This document shows, piece after piece, positions 25,977 to 34,143 of a stretch of DNA of 64,000 bases. The notes beneath the pieces were generated by a model. The model made no database searches and had not been told where the DNA came from. It was given only the letters and a program-made list of their open reading frames with translations. Made by a program: the position numbers and the translations under genes. The stretch lies in assembly GCF_016919005.1 (NCBI RefSeq), contig NZ_JAFFQE010000007.1, positions 235,475 through 299,474 of the forward strand, written 5' to 3'. Positions within the stretch are counted from its first letter, which is position 1. Every line of letters begins with the position of its first letter. This stretch comes from Desulfopila inferna (GTDB lineage Bacteria > Desulfobacterota > Desulfobulbia > Desulfobulbales > Desulfocapsaceae).

Positions 25977-26010
25977 TCGATCTACTTCATTGTAGATCGA
26001 ACTTTTTTTT
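25977..26010 (+). terminator. Rho-independent terminator after the TRAP genes
   Basis: CGATCTAC (25978-25985) and GTAGATCG (25992-25999) form a perfect stem with the six-base loop TTCATT, followed by ACTTTTTTTT. It separates the IclR/TRAP unit from the EutB unit. Confidence 0.9.
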
Positions 26011-26126
26011 GTAACTATTCAGCAGCACACCATCTGTCCACGATCAGAGCCTCCAGCATACCCACTGTATTGCTAACGGGCCTGCTTATTGACATATGGC
26101 GCACTGTTAAACAGTTACAGGCTGGT

Positions 26127-26152
26127 GGTTGACCAAATAATGCGGATCAACC
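26127..26152. promoter_or_regulatory. Inverted repeat GGTTGA-N14-TCAACC upstream of the EutB gene
   Basis: The six-base arms are at 26127-26132 and 26147-26152, about 80 bases before the EutB start codon in a 220-base gap. A TTGACC that could serve as a -35 overlaps the left arm. It differs from the TGTCACAAAT operator of the first unit, so the second unit may have separate control. The rest of this gap shows nothing else. Confidence 0.35.
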
Positions 26153-26231
26153 TGAATAGTTATCTTTCTTTTATTATATATTCAGGCAGCTTCGATGTTT
26201 TTACGAGATATTAACAAGACAGGATTGCGAT

Positions 26232-27218
26232 ATGACAATTGAAATGCCCAGTTTCCATGATGTCTATAAGGCCCGGCAGCGGATTAGGGATATGGTTTGG
26301 AAGACGCCGCTTATCTCTGATGCTGCATTGGCTGAAACATGCGGTGCCGCCGATGTTCATCTGAAACTCGAATGTCTGCAGCATACCGGATCTTTCAAAG
26401 TAAGAGGGGCCACCAACAAGATTCTCAGTCTTGACGATGAACACAGGAAGAGGGGAGTGATCACCTTTTCCACCGGCAATCATGGCAAAGCGGTTGCCTT
26501 CGTGGCGGCGCAGAAAAATATTCGGGCAGTGGTGTGTCTCTCCGAACATGTTCCTACCTATCGGGTGGAGATGATCAGATCGATAGGGGCCGAGCTCGAG
26601 GTAAAAGGCGCTTCCCAGGATGAGGCGGAAAGACATTATTGTGCGCTTGCCGAAGAGCAGGGACTTACCAGGGTGGAGCCTTTTGACGATCCTTTGATCA
26701 TCGCCGGTCAGGGAACCATTGCCACGGAAATTTTGAGTGAGCTGCCGCAGACCGATGTCCTTCTGGTTCAACTGTCGGGTGGAGGGCTGCTGGCCGGTAT
26801 AGCCATGGCGGCAAAATCGATTAATCCCATGATTTATGTGATTGGCATCTCCATCGAACAATCACCGGCGATGCTTCATAGCATTAAGGCGTGCAGGCCT
26901 GTGGAGATCGAGGAGAAAGATACCCTGGCCGATTCCCTGCTCGGCGGAATCGGCATGGATAACCGCTACACCATGCCGCTGGTGCAGCAGTATGTCGATG
27001 ACCATGTCTGTGTCAGCGAAGAACAGGTGAAAGACGGTATGTTTCACATCTTCGAAAAGCACAGGCTTATTGTCGAGGGTGCGGCGGCTGTGGGGGTCGG
27101 CGCGCTGCTCAACGGTCTGGTGGAAGTGAGGGGTAAACGGGTGGTGGCTCTGCTCTCCGGCTCCACTATCGATTCAGCCGTTTATCTCAAGGCGATTGAG
27201 GAAAGAATGAAACGATGA
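26232..27218 (+). CDS. eutB: Hydroxyectoine-utilisation dehydratase EutB-like (fold type II PLP enzyme)
   Basis: 328 residues of the threonine/serine dehydratase family. The PLP lysine lies in TGSFKVRGATN, the phosphate-binding glycine loop is SGGGLLAG, and STGNHGKAVAF is the classic Asn/Gly loop. Similarity in overall wording to EutB of hydroxyectoine clusters is strong, e.g. the PFDDPLIIAGQGTIA and the DSLLGGIGMDNRYTMPLV stretches. It lacks the regulatory ACT domain of biosynthetic IlvA. It would eliminate water from a hydroxylated intermediate to give an enamine. A RidA protein is encoded two genes later, which fits. A plain threonine or hydroxyaspartate dehydratase is the alternative. Confidence 0.75.
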   Translation: MTIEMPSFHDVYKARQRIRDMVWKTPLISDAALAETCGAADVHLKLECLQHTGSFKVRGATNKILSLDDEHRKRGVITFSTGNHGKAVAFVAAQKNIRAVVCLSEHVPTYRVEMIRSIGAELEVKGASQDEAERHYCALAEEQGLTRVEPFDDPLIIAGQGTIATEILSELPQTDVLLVQLSGGGLLAGIAMAAKSINPMIYVIGISIEQSPAMLHSIKACRPVEIEEKDTLADSLLGGIGMDNRYTMPLVQQYVDDHVCVSEEQVKDGMFHIFEKHRLIVEGAAAVGVGALLNGLVEVRGKRVVALLSGSTIDSAVYLKAIEERMKR

Positions 27219-27302
27219 GCTGCAGGTAGCAAAAGCGCGGGCCGAAAAGGGAGTTACCGAAGAACTGCAAGACCTAACGATGTGTGCAAAAGGGGTGAAG
27301 AA

Positions 27303-28484
27303 ATGCAGAAGAAGTTATTGTTTTCCCGAGAGGAATATTTAAATCGCCTGGGAAAGGTAAAGGAGCGCATGGATCATGAAGGTATCGAGGTCCTGCTGGT
27401 AATCGACCCTGCCAATATGAACTATCTTACGGGTTACGACGGCTGGTCGTTTTATGTTCATCAGGGCGTCATAGTCGATCTGAGGGAGGAGAATCCGCTA
27501 TGGTTCGGTCGCGAACAGGATGCCAACGGAGCCCGGCAGACCTGCTGGCTGCCCGATGACTGTATTGTCGGTTATCCCGACTACTATGTCCAATCACGCT
27601 ACACCCATACCATGTGTTTTGTGGCCGATCTCCTGGAGAAAAGAGGACTGTCTGCCAAACGTCTTGGCTTGGAAATGGATGGTTATTGGTTTAATGCCCG
27701 CATGTACCTGACCTTACAGCAGGAACTGCCGGAGGCGACACTGCTGGACGGTACTAATCTGGTAAACTGGGTGAAAACCGTCAAGTCAACAACGGAAATC
27801 GGTTATATGCGCGAGGCCGCCGTGATCTGTGAAAAAGTAATGCGGACGGCAATCGAGACCATTGCGCCCGGGGTGTGGGAAAAGGATGCGGCTGCCGAGG
27901 TATGCCGTGCCCAGATTGCCGGGACGGAAACCTATGGTGGTTCATCTCCAGCTATTTTTCCAATCATGCCCTCCGGATTAAGAACCGCTGCCGCTCATCT
28001 GACCTTTGAGCCCGATCGGCTGTACCGTTCGGGCGACGTCGTTATGCTGGAGTTAGCCGGTGCCAGGCATCGATATAATATGCCGCTGTCACGTACTTTG
28101 TACCTTGGTGATCCGCCTGAAGATCTCAGGAAAACCGCCGATGGTGTCGTGGGTGGACTGCAGCAGACCCTTGAATTTATCGGACCTGGAGTTACCGCCG
28201 AAGCGGTGGAAGAGCGCTGGCGACAGGCCATTGCCCATACCGGTGTGGTCAAGCCTTCCCGGGTTGGCTATTCCTTCGGCTTGAACTATGTCCCGGATTG
28301 GGGCGAGCACACCGTCAGTCTGCGGCCGGGGGACAAGACCATCCTCGAACCTGGCATGACCCTGCATTTCATGCCCGGTATATGGCTGGATACCTATGGG
28401 TTTGAGTGCAGTGAACCGATTCTTGTTACAGAGTCGGGCTGCGAATTGTTTGTAGATTTTGAGAGGCGGTTGTTTGTAAAGTAA
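27303..28484 (+). CDS. M24-family 'pita-bread' hydrolase, ectoine hydrolase (DoeA/EutD) type, copy 2
   Basis: 393 residues from ATG 27303 (AGGGGTG upstream; an ATG at 27282 would add seven residues). It resembles copy 1 throughout: NMNYLTGYDGWSFYVHQG near residue 40, RYNMPLSRT where metal ligands would be, and GYSFGLNYVPDWGEHTVSLRPGD. As in copy 1, the Asp, His and Glu metal ligands of M24 peptidases are missing. This copy has the VHQG form that I recall from DoeA/EutD, so it may be the ectoine hydrolase proper, and copy 1 may act on the hydroxylated compound. The division of labour is inference. Confidence 0.78.
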   Translation: MQKKLLFSREEYLNRLGKVKERMDHEGIEVLLVIDPANMNYLTGYDGWSFYVHQGVIVDLREENPLWFGREQDANGARQTCWLPDDCIVGYPDYYVQSRYTHTMCFVADLLEKRGLSAKRLGLEMDGYWFNARMYLTLQQELPEATLLDGTNLVNWVKTVKSTTEIGYMREAAVICEKVMRTAIETIAPGVWEKDAAAEVCRAQIAGTETYGGSSPAIFPIMPSGLRTAAAHLTFEPDRLYRSGDVVMLELAGARHRYNMPLSRTLYLGDPPEDLRKTADGVVGGLQQTLEFIGPGVTAEAVEERWRQAIAHTGVVKPSRVGYSFGLNYVPDWGEHTVSLRPGDKTILEPGMTLHFMPGIWLDTYGFECSEPILVTESGCELFVDFERRLFVK

Positions 28485-28561
28485 GGTTCTTAAGACCTTT
28501 ATATAAAGTATTTCAGAGGGGGCAGCGAGCCCCAAAAATCAATAACAAAATAGGAAGACCA

Positions 28562-28939
28562 ATGCAGAAGGAAATCATATACACCGACAAGGCCCCTGAA
28601 CCGGGACCCTATTCCCAGGCAGTTAAATACGGCGATCTCATTTTTGTCTCAGGCCAGACTTCCGAAGATCCGCAAACCAATAAACCGATACACGATTCCG
28701 TGGCTGCCCAGACCGAGCGGATAATGACCAACATCAGGACCATTCTGGAAGAGGCCGGTTCCAGTCTGGAAAAGGTTTTGCGGGTCGATATCTATCTCAG
28801 CACGATGGATCATAAGAACGAGATGAACACCGCCTATCTGAAATTTTTTCCGACAGACCGGCCCGCCCGCAACTGCGTCGGTGTACGCGACCTCGATGAT
28901 GGGCTCGATGTGGAAATCGAGGTAATTGCCGGGGCTTAA
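28562..28939 (+). CDS. RidA-family enamine/imine deaminase
   Basis: 125 residues, full length for the family. PGPYSQAVKYGDLIFVSGQ and the C-terminal RPARNCVGVRDLDDGLDVEIEVIA retain the catalytic Arg and the terminal Glu region of the active RidA type. It hydrolyses reactive 2-aminoacrylate-like enamines released by PLP dehydratases. The EutB-like dehydratase 1.3 kb upstream is the likely source. It trails copy 2 of the M24 gene by 77 bases. Confidence 0.9.
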   Translation: MQKEIIYTDKAPEPGPYSQAVKYGDLIFVSGQTSEDPQTNKPIHDSVAAQTERIMTNIRTILEEAGSSLEKVLRVDIYLSTMDHKNEMNTAYLKFFPTDRPARNCVGVRDLDDGLDVEIEVIAGA

Positions 28940-28963
28940 AACAGATCTCCGGCCGAGATAGGT

Positions 28964-29917
28964 TTAGATGATGCGGTTGGTACTTTTTCCCTCAAGAAAG
29001 GCCTGAAGGTTCTGGGCCGCGATGTTCAGGAGTCGGGTCCTTGCTTCCCGTGTAGCCCAGGCAATATGGGGTGTTATGGTGCAGTTGTCGGCGCCGATCA
29101 GCGGGTTTGCTTGCCTGACCGGCTCCTCTGAAAGTACATCGAGACCGGCTGCCCGTATTCTTCCTGAATTAAGCGCCTGTGCCAATGCTTCCTCATCGAC
29201 CAGCTGCCCCCTGCTGCAGTTTATCAGGATAGCGGAATCCTTCATCAGCCCAATGGTTCCCGGGTTGATCAGCTGCCTGGTCTGTTCGGTTAAGGGGCAG
29301 TGCAGGGTGATGATGTCGGAGGTGGCGAGCAGCTCTTCAAGTTCTACATGACGGCTGTTATCCGGCAGATCCTTGGGAATTGTTCGGGTATGTATCAACA
29401 GCTTCATTTGAAAGGCCCTGGCCAGCTTTGCCGTAGCGCGGCCAATCCTGCCATAGCCGATGATGCCCATAACCTTGTCTGTAAGCTCAACCTGGGGTGT
29501 GAGCCAGTAACAATAGTCACTGGTTTTGCCCCACCCTCCGGCAATGACGTCATGGGAATGCTGTGCTACATTATTGGTGATATGAAGGATATGGGCGAAG
29601 ACCATCTGGGCCACGGATTCGGCACCATAGCCGGGAACATTGGCGACGGCGATATTTCTCTGCCGAGCGGCCTCGATATCGATCACATCATACCCGGTTG
29701 CCAGCACACCGATATATCGCAGAGCCGGCAACTTCTCGAGTGTTGACCCGGAAAGCACTGTTTTATTGGTGAAGAGAATCTCCGCTTTTTGGGCTCGTTC
29801 AGGAATCTGCTCTTCAGGGGTGCGGTCATATACCCGGAGGTTGCCTCGGGCTGCAAGCGGTTGCCAGTCAAGATCGCCCGGATTCAGGGTATAGCCGTCG
29901 AGAACGACGATGTTCAT
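28964..29917 (-). CDS. D-2-hydroxyacid dehydrogenase (NAD-dependent)
   Basis: 317 residues. Rossmann motif GYGRIGRATAKLA near 150, catalytic Arg in NCSRGQLVDEEAL, and His in the TPHIAWATREAR segment define the family. Closest types are hydroxypyruvate/glyoxylate reductases (HprA). It converges on the RidA gene with only 24 bases between stop codons and has its own upstream region. It may reduce a 2-oxo acid from the neighbouring pathway or glyoxylate. That link rests on position alone. Confidence 0.88.
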   Translation of the reverse strand: MNIVVLDGYTLNPGDLDWQPLAARGNLRVYDRTPEEQIPERAQKAEILFTNKTVLSGSTLEKLPALRYIGVLATGYDVIDIEAARQRNIAVANVPGYGAESVAQMVFAHILHITNNVAQHSHDVIAGGWGKTSDYCYWLTPQVELTDKVMGIIGYGRIGRATAKLARAFQMKLLIHTRTIPKDLPDNSRHVELEELLATSDIITLHCPLTEQTRQLINPGTIGLMKDSAILINCSRGQLVDEEALAQALNSGRIRAAGLDVLSEEPVRQANPLIGADNCTITPHIAWATREARTRLLNIAAQNLQAFLEGKSTNRII

Positions 29918-29989
29918 TGATCCACCTCATTCTGGAGCCTATCCGGGAATGCCTCTTCCCGGACACGCTCCTGTGCATAATGATGGGCT

Positions 29990-31768
29990 CTATTCCACTT
30001 CCTTGAGCATGGAGTCAATCAGGTTGAGCCCCTGATTCCAGAAGGATTTGTCATTTAAGTCGATGCCAAAGGGTTTGAGTAGATTGTATGGTGTATCCGA
30101 GCCGCCGGCCTGAAGCAGGTCAAAATATTTCTCAATGAAGGGAGCGCCTTCCCTTTCATAGATGCCGTAGAGTGCCAGCACAAGCAACTCGCCGAAGGCA
30201 TAGGAGTAGACATATCCTGGAGTGGCGAGAAAGTGCGGGATATAGGACCACCAGATGCCGTAGTCTTCGGTCAGCGTGACGGATTTCCCGAACATTTTTC
30301 GTTGTGTCTCCAGCCAGAAACCGCTGAGCTGTTCATTGCTCAGCTCTCCCTTTTCACGGCGACCCTGGTGCATGGCCTCTTCAAAACGGTTCATGGCGGT
30401 CTGGCGGAAAACCGTGGCGAAGATCGACTCCAGCTTCTGACAGATAAAGGCCTTCTTTTCCGCGTCGTTCTCAAGAAGTTCGAGCTGTGCTCGAAAAACC
30501 AGAAGTTCAGCGAAAACCGAAGCCGTTTCGGCCAGAACCAAAGGGGTGTCGCTATAAAAATATCCGTTTTCAGCCGCCATTACCTGATGGACGCCATGGC
30601 CGAGTTCGTGGGCCACGGTGGAAATATCCCTGAGGCTGCCGGTGTAATTGACCATAACGTATGGATGGACTTCAGGAACGCAGGGATGGGCAAAGGCACC
30701 GCCTCGTTTTCCGGGAATTACCGGTGCGTGGATGTAATTTTTCTCGAAAAAAAGTCTCGCCGTATCTGCCATTTGCGGCGAAAAATCGGCAAACGAATCA
30801 AGAACGATTGAGCGGCTTTCCTGCCAATCCACCTGCTTTGTGGGCAGGGCCGGAAGCGGAGCATAACGGTCGTAATCATAGAGCTCCTGCAGACCGAGCA
30901 GCTCCTTTTTAACTGAATAATAACGCTGGACGATATCGTACCGATCAGTTACTGCCGCAACCAACGACTCCACGGTGGAGTCGTGCAGCTGGTTTTCCAG
31001 ATTCATCGAACTGACCCAGGAGGTGTATTTGCGCTGCCGGTCGGTAATCATCTTTTCCGCAGCCAGGGTGTTATAAATATGGGTAAGAATATGATTCTGA
31101 CTCCGCAGTCCTTCGGTCAATTCAGCAGCAGCCTGCTGTCGCACTTCCCTGCTGTTGCTGTAAAGCTCGGTGAGTACTTCTTCTTCGGTGCGCTTTTTTT
31201 CTCCGAAGCGCAGGTTTCCGAAAACCTTTTCAAACAAGGTGTTCCAACTGCTGCGACCCACGACCTTTCTTTCAATGAGGAGTTTTTCCTCCTTCTCAGA
31301 AAGCAGATGGGGGCGATATCTCCGCATGGATCTGAGATAGTGGCGGTAATGAGAGAGTATATTTTCCTGAAGGATGTTTTCCACATGATCGGCGGGAAGT
31401 TCATTCCATTCCAACTCGAAAAAAACAAGGCCGGTCTCAACCTCGCTGATCAGTTCGCGTATCTGCTGATAAAAAGCACCGGCTTTGGCGTTGTCCACCT
31501 GTGTGGTGAAATTGAGAAAGGCGAAGGTGGCGAGCTTACCGAGTCTGCTCTCCAGGTTTTCCAGACGGCCGACCAGAGTATTGAGTTGTTCGGCGGAGAG
31601 GGATGCCAATTTTTCTTTATAATTATCGGCAATATCGGCTCCTTCTTTTTTGCACCATTCGCTGTCTTCTCCAACGGCCTCATCATCAACGCCGGCGTAG
31701 AGATCTTCAAGATTCCAGAGAATATCAACGGTTTTCAGTGTCTCATTGAGGGATTTTTCCGTAGTCAT
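29990..31768 (-). CDS. pepF: M3-family oligoendopeptidase F
   Basis: 592 residues, typical PepF length. The zinc site HELGH is at residues 387-391, with the third ligand Glu in the TASVFAELLV helix. No signal peptide, so cytoplasmic. These enzymes cut oligopeptides of about 7-17 residues. It follows trpA by five bases, so it is co-transcribed with trpBA. That association is unusual but probably incidental. Confidence 0.92.
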   Translation of the reverse strand: MTTEKSLNETLKTVDILWNLEDLYAGVDDEAVGEDSEWCKKEGADIADNYKEKLASLSAEQLNTLVGRLENLESRLGKLATFAFLNFTTQVDNAKAGAFYQQIRELISEVETGLVFFELEWNELPADHVENILQENILSHYRHYLRSMRRYRPHLLSEKEEKLLIERKVVGRSSWNTLFEKVFGNLRFGEKKRTEEEVLTELYSNSREVRQQAAAELTEGLRSQNHILTHIYNTLAAEKMITDRQRKYTSWVSSMNLENQLHDSTVESLVAAVTDRYDIVQRYYSVKKELLGLQELYDYDRYAPLPALPTKQVDWQESRSIVLDSFADFSPQMADTARLFFEKNYIHAPVIPGKRGGAFAHPCVPEVHPYVMVNYTGSLRDISTVAHELGHGVHQVMAAENGYFYSDTPLVLAETASVFAELLVFRAQLELLENDAEKKAFICQKLESIFATVFRQTAMNRFEEAMHQGRREKGELSNEQLSGFWLETQRKMFGKSVTLTEDYGIWWSYIPHFLATPGYVYSYAFGELLVLALYGIYEREGAPFIEKYFDLLQAGGSDTPYNLLKPFGIDLNDKSFWNQGLNLIDSMLKEVE

Positions 31769-31773
31769 AGAGA

Positions 31774-32541
31774 TTAACTCCGTAAATCTGTGATAAACTG
31801 GCCGACACTGCCGGCGCCTTCGGCATCGACGAGGCGGATTGTTTCAGAACCAATTACCGCCATATCGGCTTTGCCCTTGAGGGCCGCTATGTCTTCACGT
31901 GATCGAATGCCGAATCCTACGGCAAGAGGTTTTGCTGTCGCCTTTCGACAGCGCTGCAGATAGGTATCGAAAGTATCATCGAGTTCGGATTTGCTGCCGG
32001 TAACACCGCGACGGGCCATGCAGTAGATAAAGCCACTGCCCGCTTTGTCCAGTTCCGCCAGGCGTTCATCTGTGGAGGTGGGTGAATAGATAAGTATAGT
32101 AGAGATGTTTTGCTCGGCGGCATAGGAAAAAAAGCCGTCGCTTTGTTCAGGAGGCAAGTCCGGGACAATCAGTCCGGTTATGCCGGAGGCGGCGCATTCG
32201 TCGATAAATTCTTTCTCGCCATATTTGAAAATGATGTTGTAATAGGTCATGTAGAGAAAGGGGATATTGTGGGTGCGCGCCATCTCGGCACCAAAGAGCA
32301 GACACTGCTTTACCTCGGTTCCTCGTTTCAGACTGTCGAGATTAGCCTTCATGATTACAGGCCCGTCGGCCATCGGCTCGGAAAAGGGGATTTGCATTTC
32401 AATGCAGTCCACGCCGTTTTCAACCATCTGCCGAACGACCTCCCGGTTAGCTTCAAAAGAAGGGTAGCCCAAAACAATGTGGGTCATGAGCAGGATGTCT
32501 TTCTCCCTGCGCATATTTATCAAACGGTCTTCAAGATGCAT
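31774..32541 (-). CDS. trpA: Tryptophan synthase alpha chain
   Basis: 255 residues. The catalytic Glu and Asp lie in CIEMQIPFSEPMADGP, and LIVPDLPPEQ and the phosphate-binding VGFGIRS are present. It cleaves indole-3-glycerol phosphate to indole, which is channelled to TrpB. It follows trpB by about 93 bases. The rest of the trp pathway is not in this window. Confidence 0.95.
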   Translation of the reverse strand: MHLEDRLINMRREKDILLMTHIVLGYPSFEANREVVRQMVENGVDCIEMQIPFSEPMADGPVIMKANLDSLKRGTEVKQCLLFGAEMARTHNIPFLYMTYYNIIFKYGEKEFIDECAASGITGLIVPDLPPEQSDGFFSYAAEQNISTILIYSPTSTDERLAELDKAGSGFIYCMARRGVTGSKSELDDTFDTYLQRCRKATAKPLAVGFGIRSREDIAALKGKADMAVIGSETIRLVDAEGAGSVGQFITDLRS

Positions 32542-32634
32542 GATTCACCATATTTTTTTAAATAAGATAATCTCGTAAAAAGTCATTGAAGTTGCCGGGA
32601 TGAACTCTGGAAAAAGTAATTCAGACCGGAGCAA

Positions 32635-33870
32635 CTATTTGCTTTTGCTGTATTCAAGGCCTCGCTGGATGATGAACTTTTTCCAGGAGGGATCGTCAAA
32701 GGCGTGGGCAATGGTGAAAATATCCTTATCGCCGCGGCCGGACATATTGATAATGACGGCATCGTCCGGCGACAGTGCCGGAGCCTCCTTGAAAGCCTGT
32801 ACAAAAGCGTGAGCCGACTCGAGCGCTGGGATAATTCCTTCTTTTTTCATGGTCAGATCGAGCGCTTCGATCACTTCTGCGTCGGTTGCCGACTCGAAGC
32901 GTACCTTGCCTCTCTCCCAGAGATCGGAGAGAATGGGGGAGACACCGACATAGTCGAGACCGGCCGCCACCGAGTGTGTTTCAAGCATTTGGCCGTCGTC
33001 GTTTTGCAGGAACATGGTGCGGTATCCCTGAGCCACGCCCGGTGAAGCATCGGAGCCGCAGAGCCTGGCCGCGTGTTTGCCGGTATCGATTCCCCGGCCG
33101 CCTGCTTCCACACCGACCAGCTCGACTCCTTCTTCATCGAGGAAACGGCCGAAAACCCCCATGGCATTGGAGCCTCCGCCGACACAGGCATAGATTCGGA
33201 CGGGTTTGCGGCCATGCTGTGCCAGGATCTGTTCTATTGCCTCATTGCCGACTATGGACTGGAACCAGGAGACCATCTCCGGGAAAGGCGCTGGTCCGCA
33301 GGCGGTGCCGAAGACATAGTGGGTGGTGTCCACATTGGTTACCCAGTCGCGGAAGGCTTCGTTGATGGCGTCTTTCAAGGTTCGCGACCCATCTTTAACG
33401 GAAACGACCGTGGCACCCATTTTTTCCATCCAGAAGACGTTGGGGCGCTGGCGGAGGACATCGACTTCTCCCATATAAATGGTGCAATCGAAACCGTATT
33501 TAGCGGCCATGGTGGCGGTGGCCATGCCATGCTGCCCTGCTCCTGTTTCTGCGATGACCCGCTTTTTGCCCATGCGTTTTACCAGAAGGCCCTGGCCCAT
33601 GACATTGTTCGCTTTATGCGCGCCGGTATGATTGAGATCTTCCCGCTTGATGTAGATCTGGGCTCCGCCGAAATGTCTGGAGAGGTTTTCGGCATGGGTC
33701 AGGGGTGTAGGCCGACAAGAATAGGTGGACATTACCTTGAGATATTCCTGCCAGAATTGCGGGTCGTTTTTTGCCTGGCTGAAATACTCTTCAAGCTCCT
33801 TAAATGTCTGATGGAGCACCTCGGGGATAAAAGCGCCTCCCCAGCTGCCAAAATATCCTTTCTTCACCAT
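32635..33870 (-). CDS. trpB: Tryptophan synthase beta chain
   Basis: About 411 residues from ATG 33870, which has GGAG eight bases upstream; ATGs at 33876 and 33897 are alternatives. The N-terminus YFGSWGGAFIPE, the PLP lysine in HTGAHKANN, and GGGSNAMG for phosphate binding mark the standard TrpB1 type. It condenses indole with serine. Only trpB, trpA and pepF share this transcript. The 270 bases upstream hold a possible -10 (TATACT, complement 33903-33908) but no clear attenuator. Confidence 0.95.
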   Translation of the reverse strand: MVKKGYFGSWGGAFIPEVLHQTFKELEEYFSQAKNDPQFWQEYLKVMSTYSCRPTPLTHAENLSRHFGGAQIYIKREDLNHTGAHKANNVMGQGLLVKRMGKKRVIAETGAGQHGMATATMAAKYGFDCTIYMGEVDVLRQRPNVFWMEKMGATVVSVKDGSRTLKDAINEAFRDWVTNVDTTHYVFGTACGPAPFPEMVSWFQSIVGNEAIEQILAQHGRKPVRIYACVGGGSNAMGVFGRFLDEEGVELVGVEAGGRGIDTGKHAARLCGSDASPGVAQGYRTMFLQNDDGQMLETHSVAAGLDYVGVSPILSDLWERGKVRFESATDAEVIEALDLTMKKEGIIPALESAHAFVQAFKEAPALSPDDAVIINMSGRGDKDIFTIAHAFDDPSWKKFIIQRGLEYSKSK

Positions 33871-34143
33871 ATTCATATCTCCGTCCTGCATCGGCATTTT
33901 TTAGTATATTCCGCTGTTTTTCGTTTGTATTGACAATTTGCAAAGTCCCGTTTGCGGAACTTCTCCTGAGGGACTGATTATTGCTGAAATCTACACCAAT
34001 TTGCCAAAAATTAACAAGAAAGAATAGAAATTTACGGGCAATGGCTGTTTTCAGGAGAGACACTTTTCTCTGTATTACCGGTTTCGGGCATATCAGAGTT
34101 ATCCAGGTCTCCAAGTTTGGCAGACGTTCCAACAGATATACAA

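Noticed and set aside
33871..34143. Tryptophan attenuator or T-box before trpB
   Set aside because: No leader peptide with clustered Trp codons, no T-box sequence and no terminator hairpin were found.
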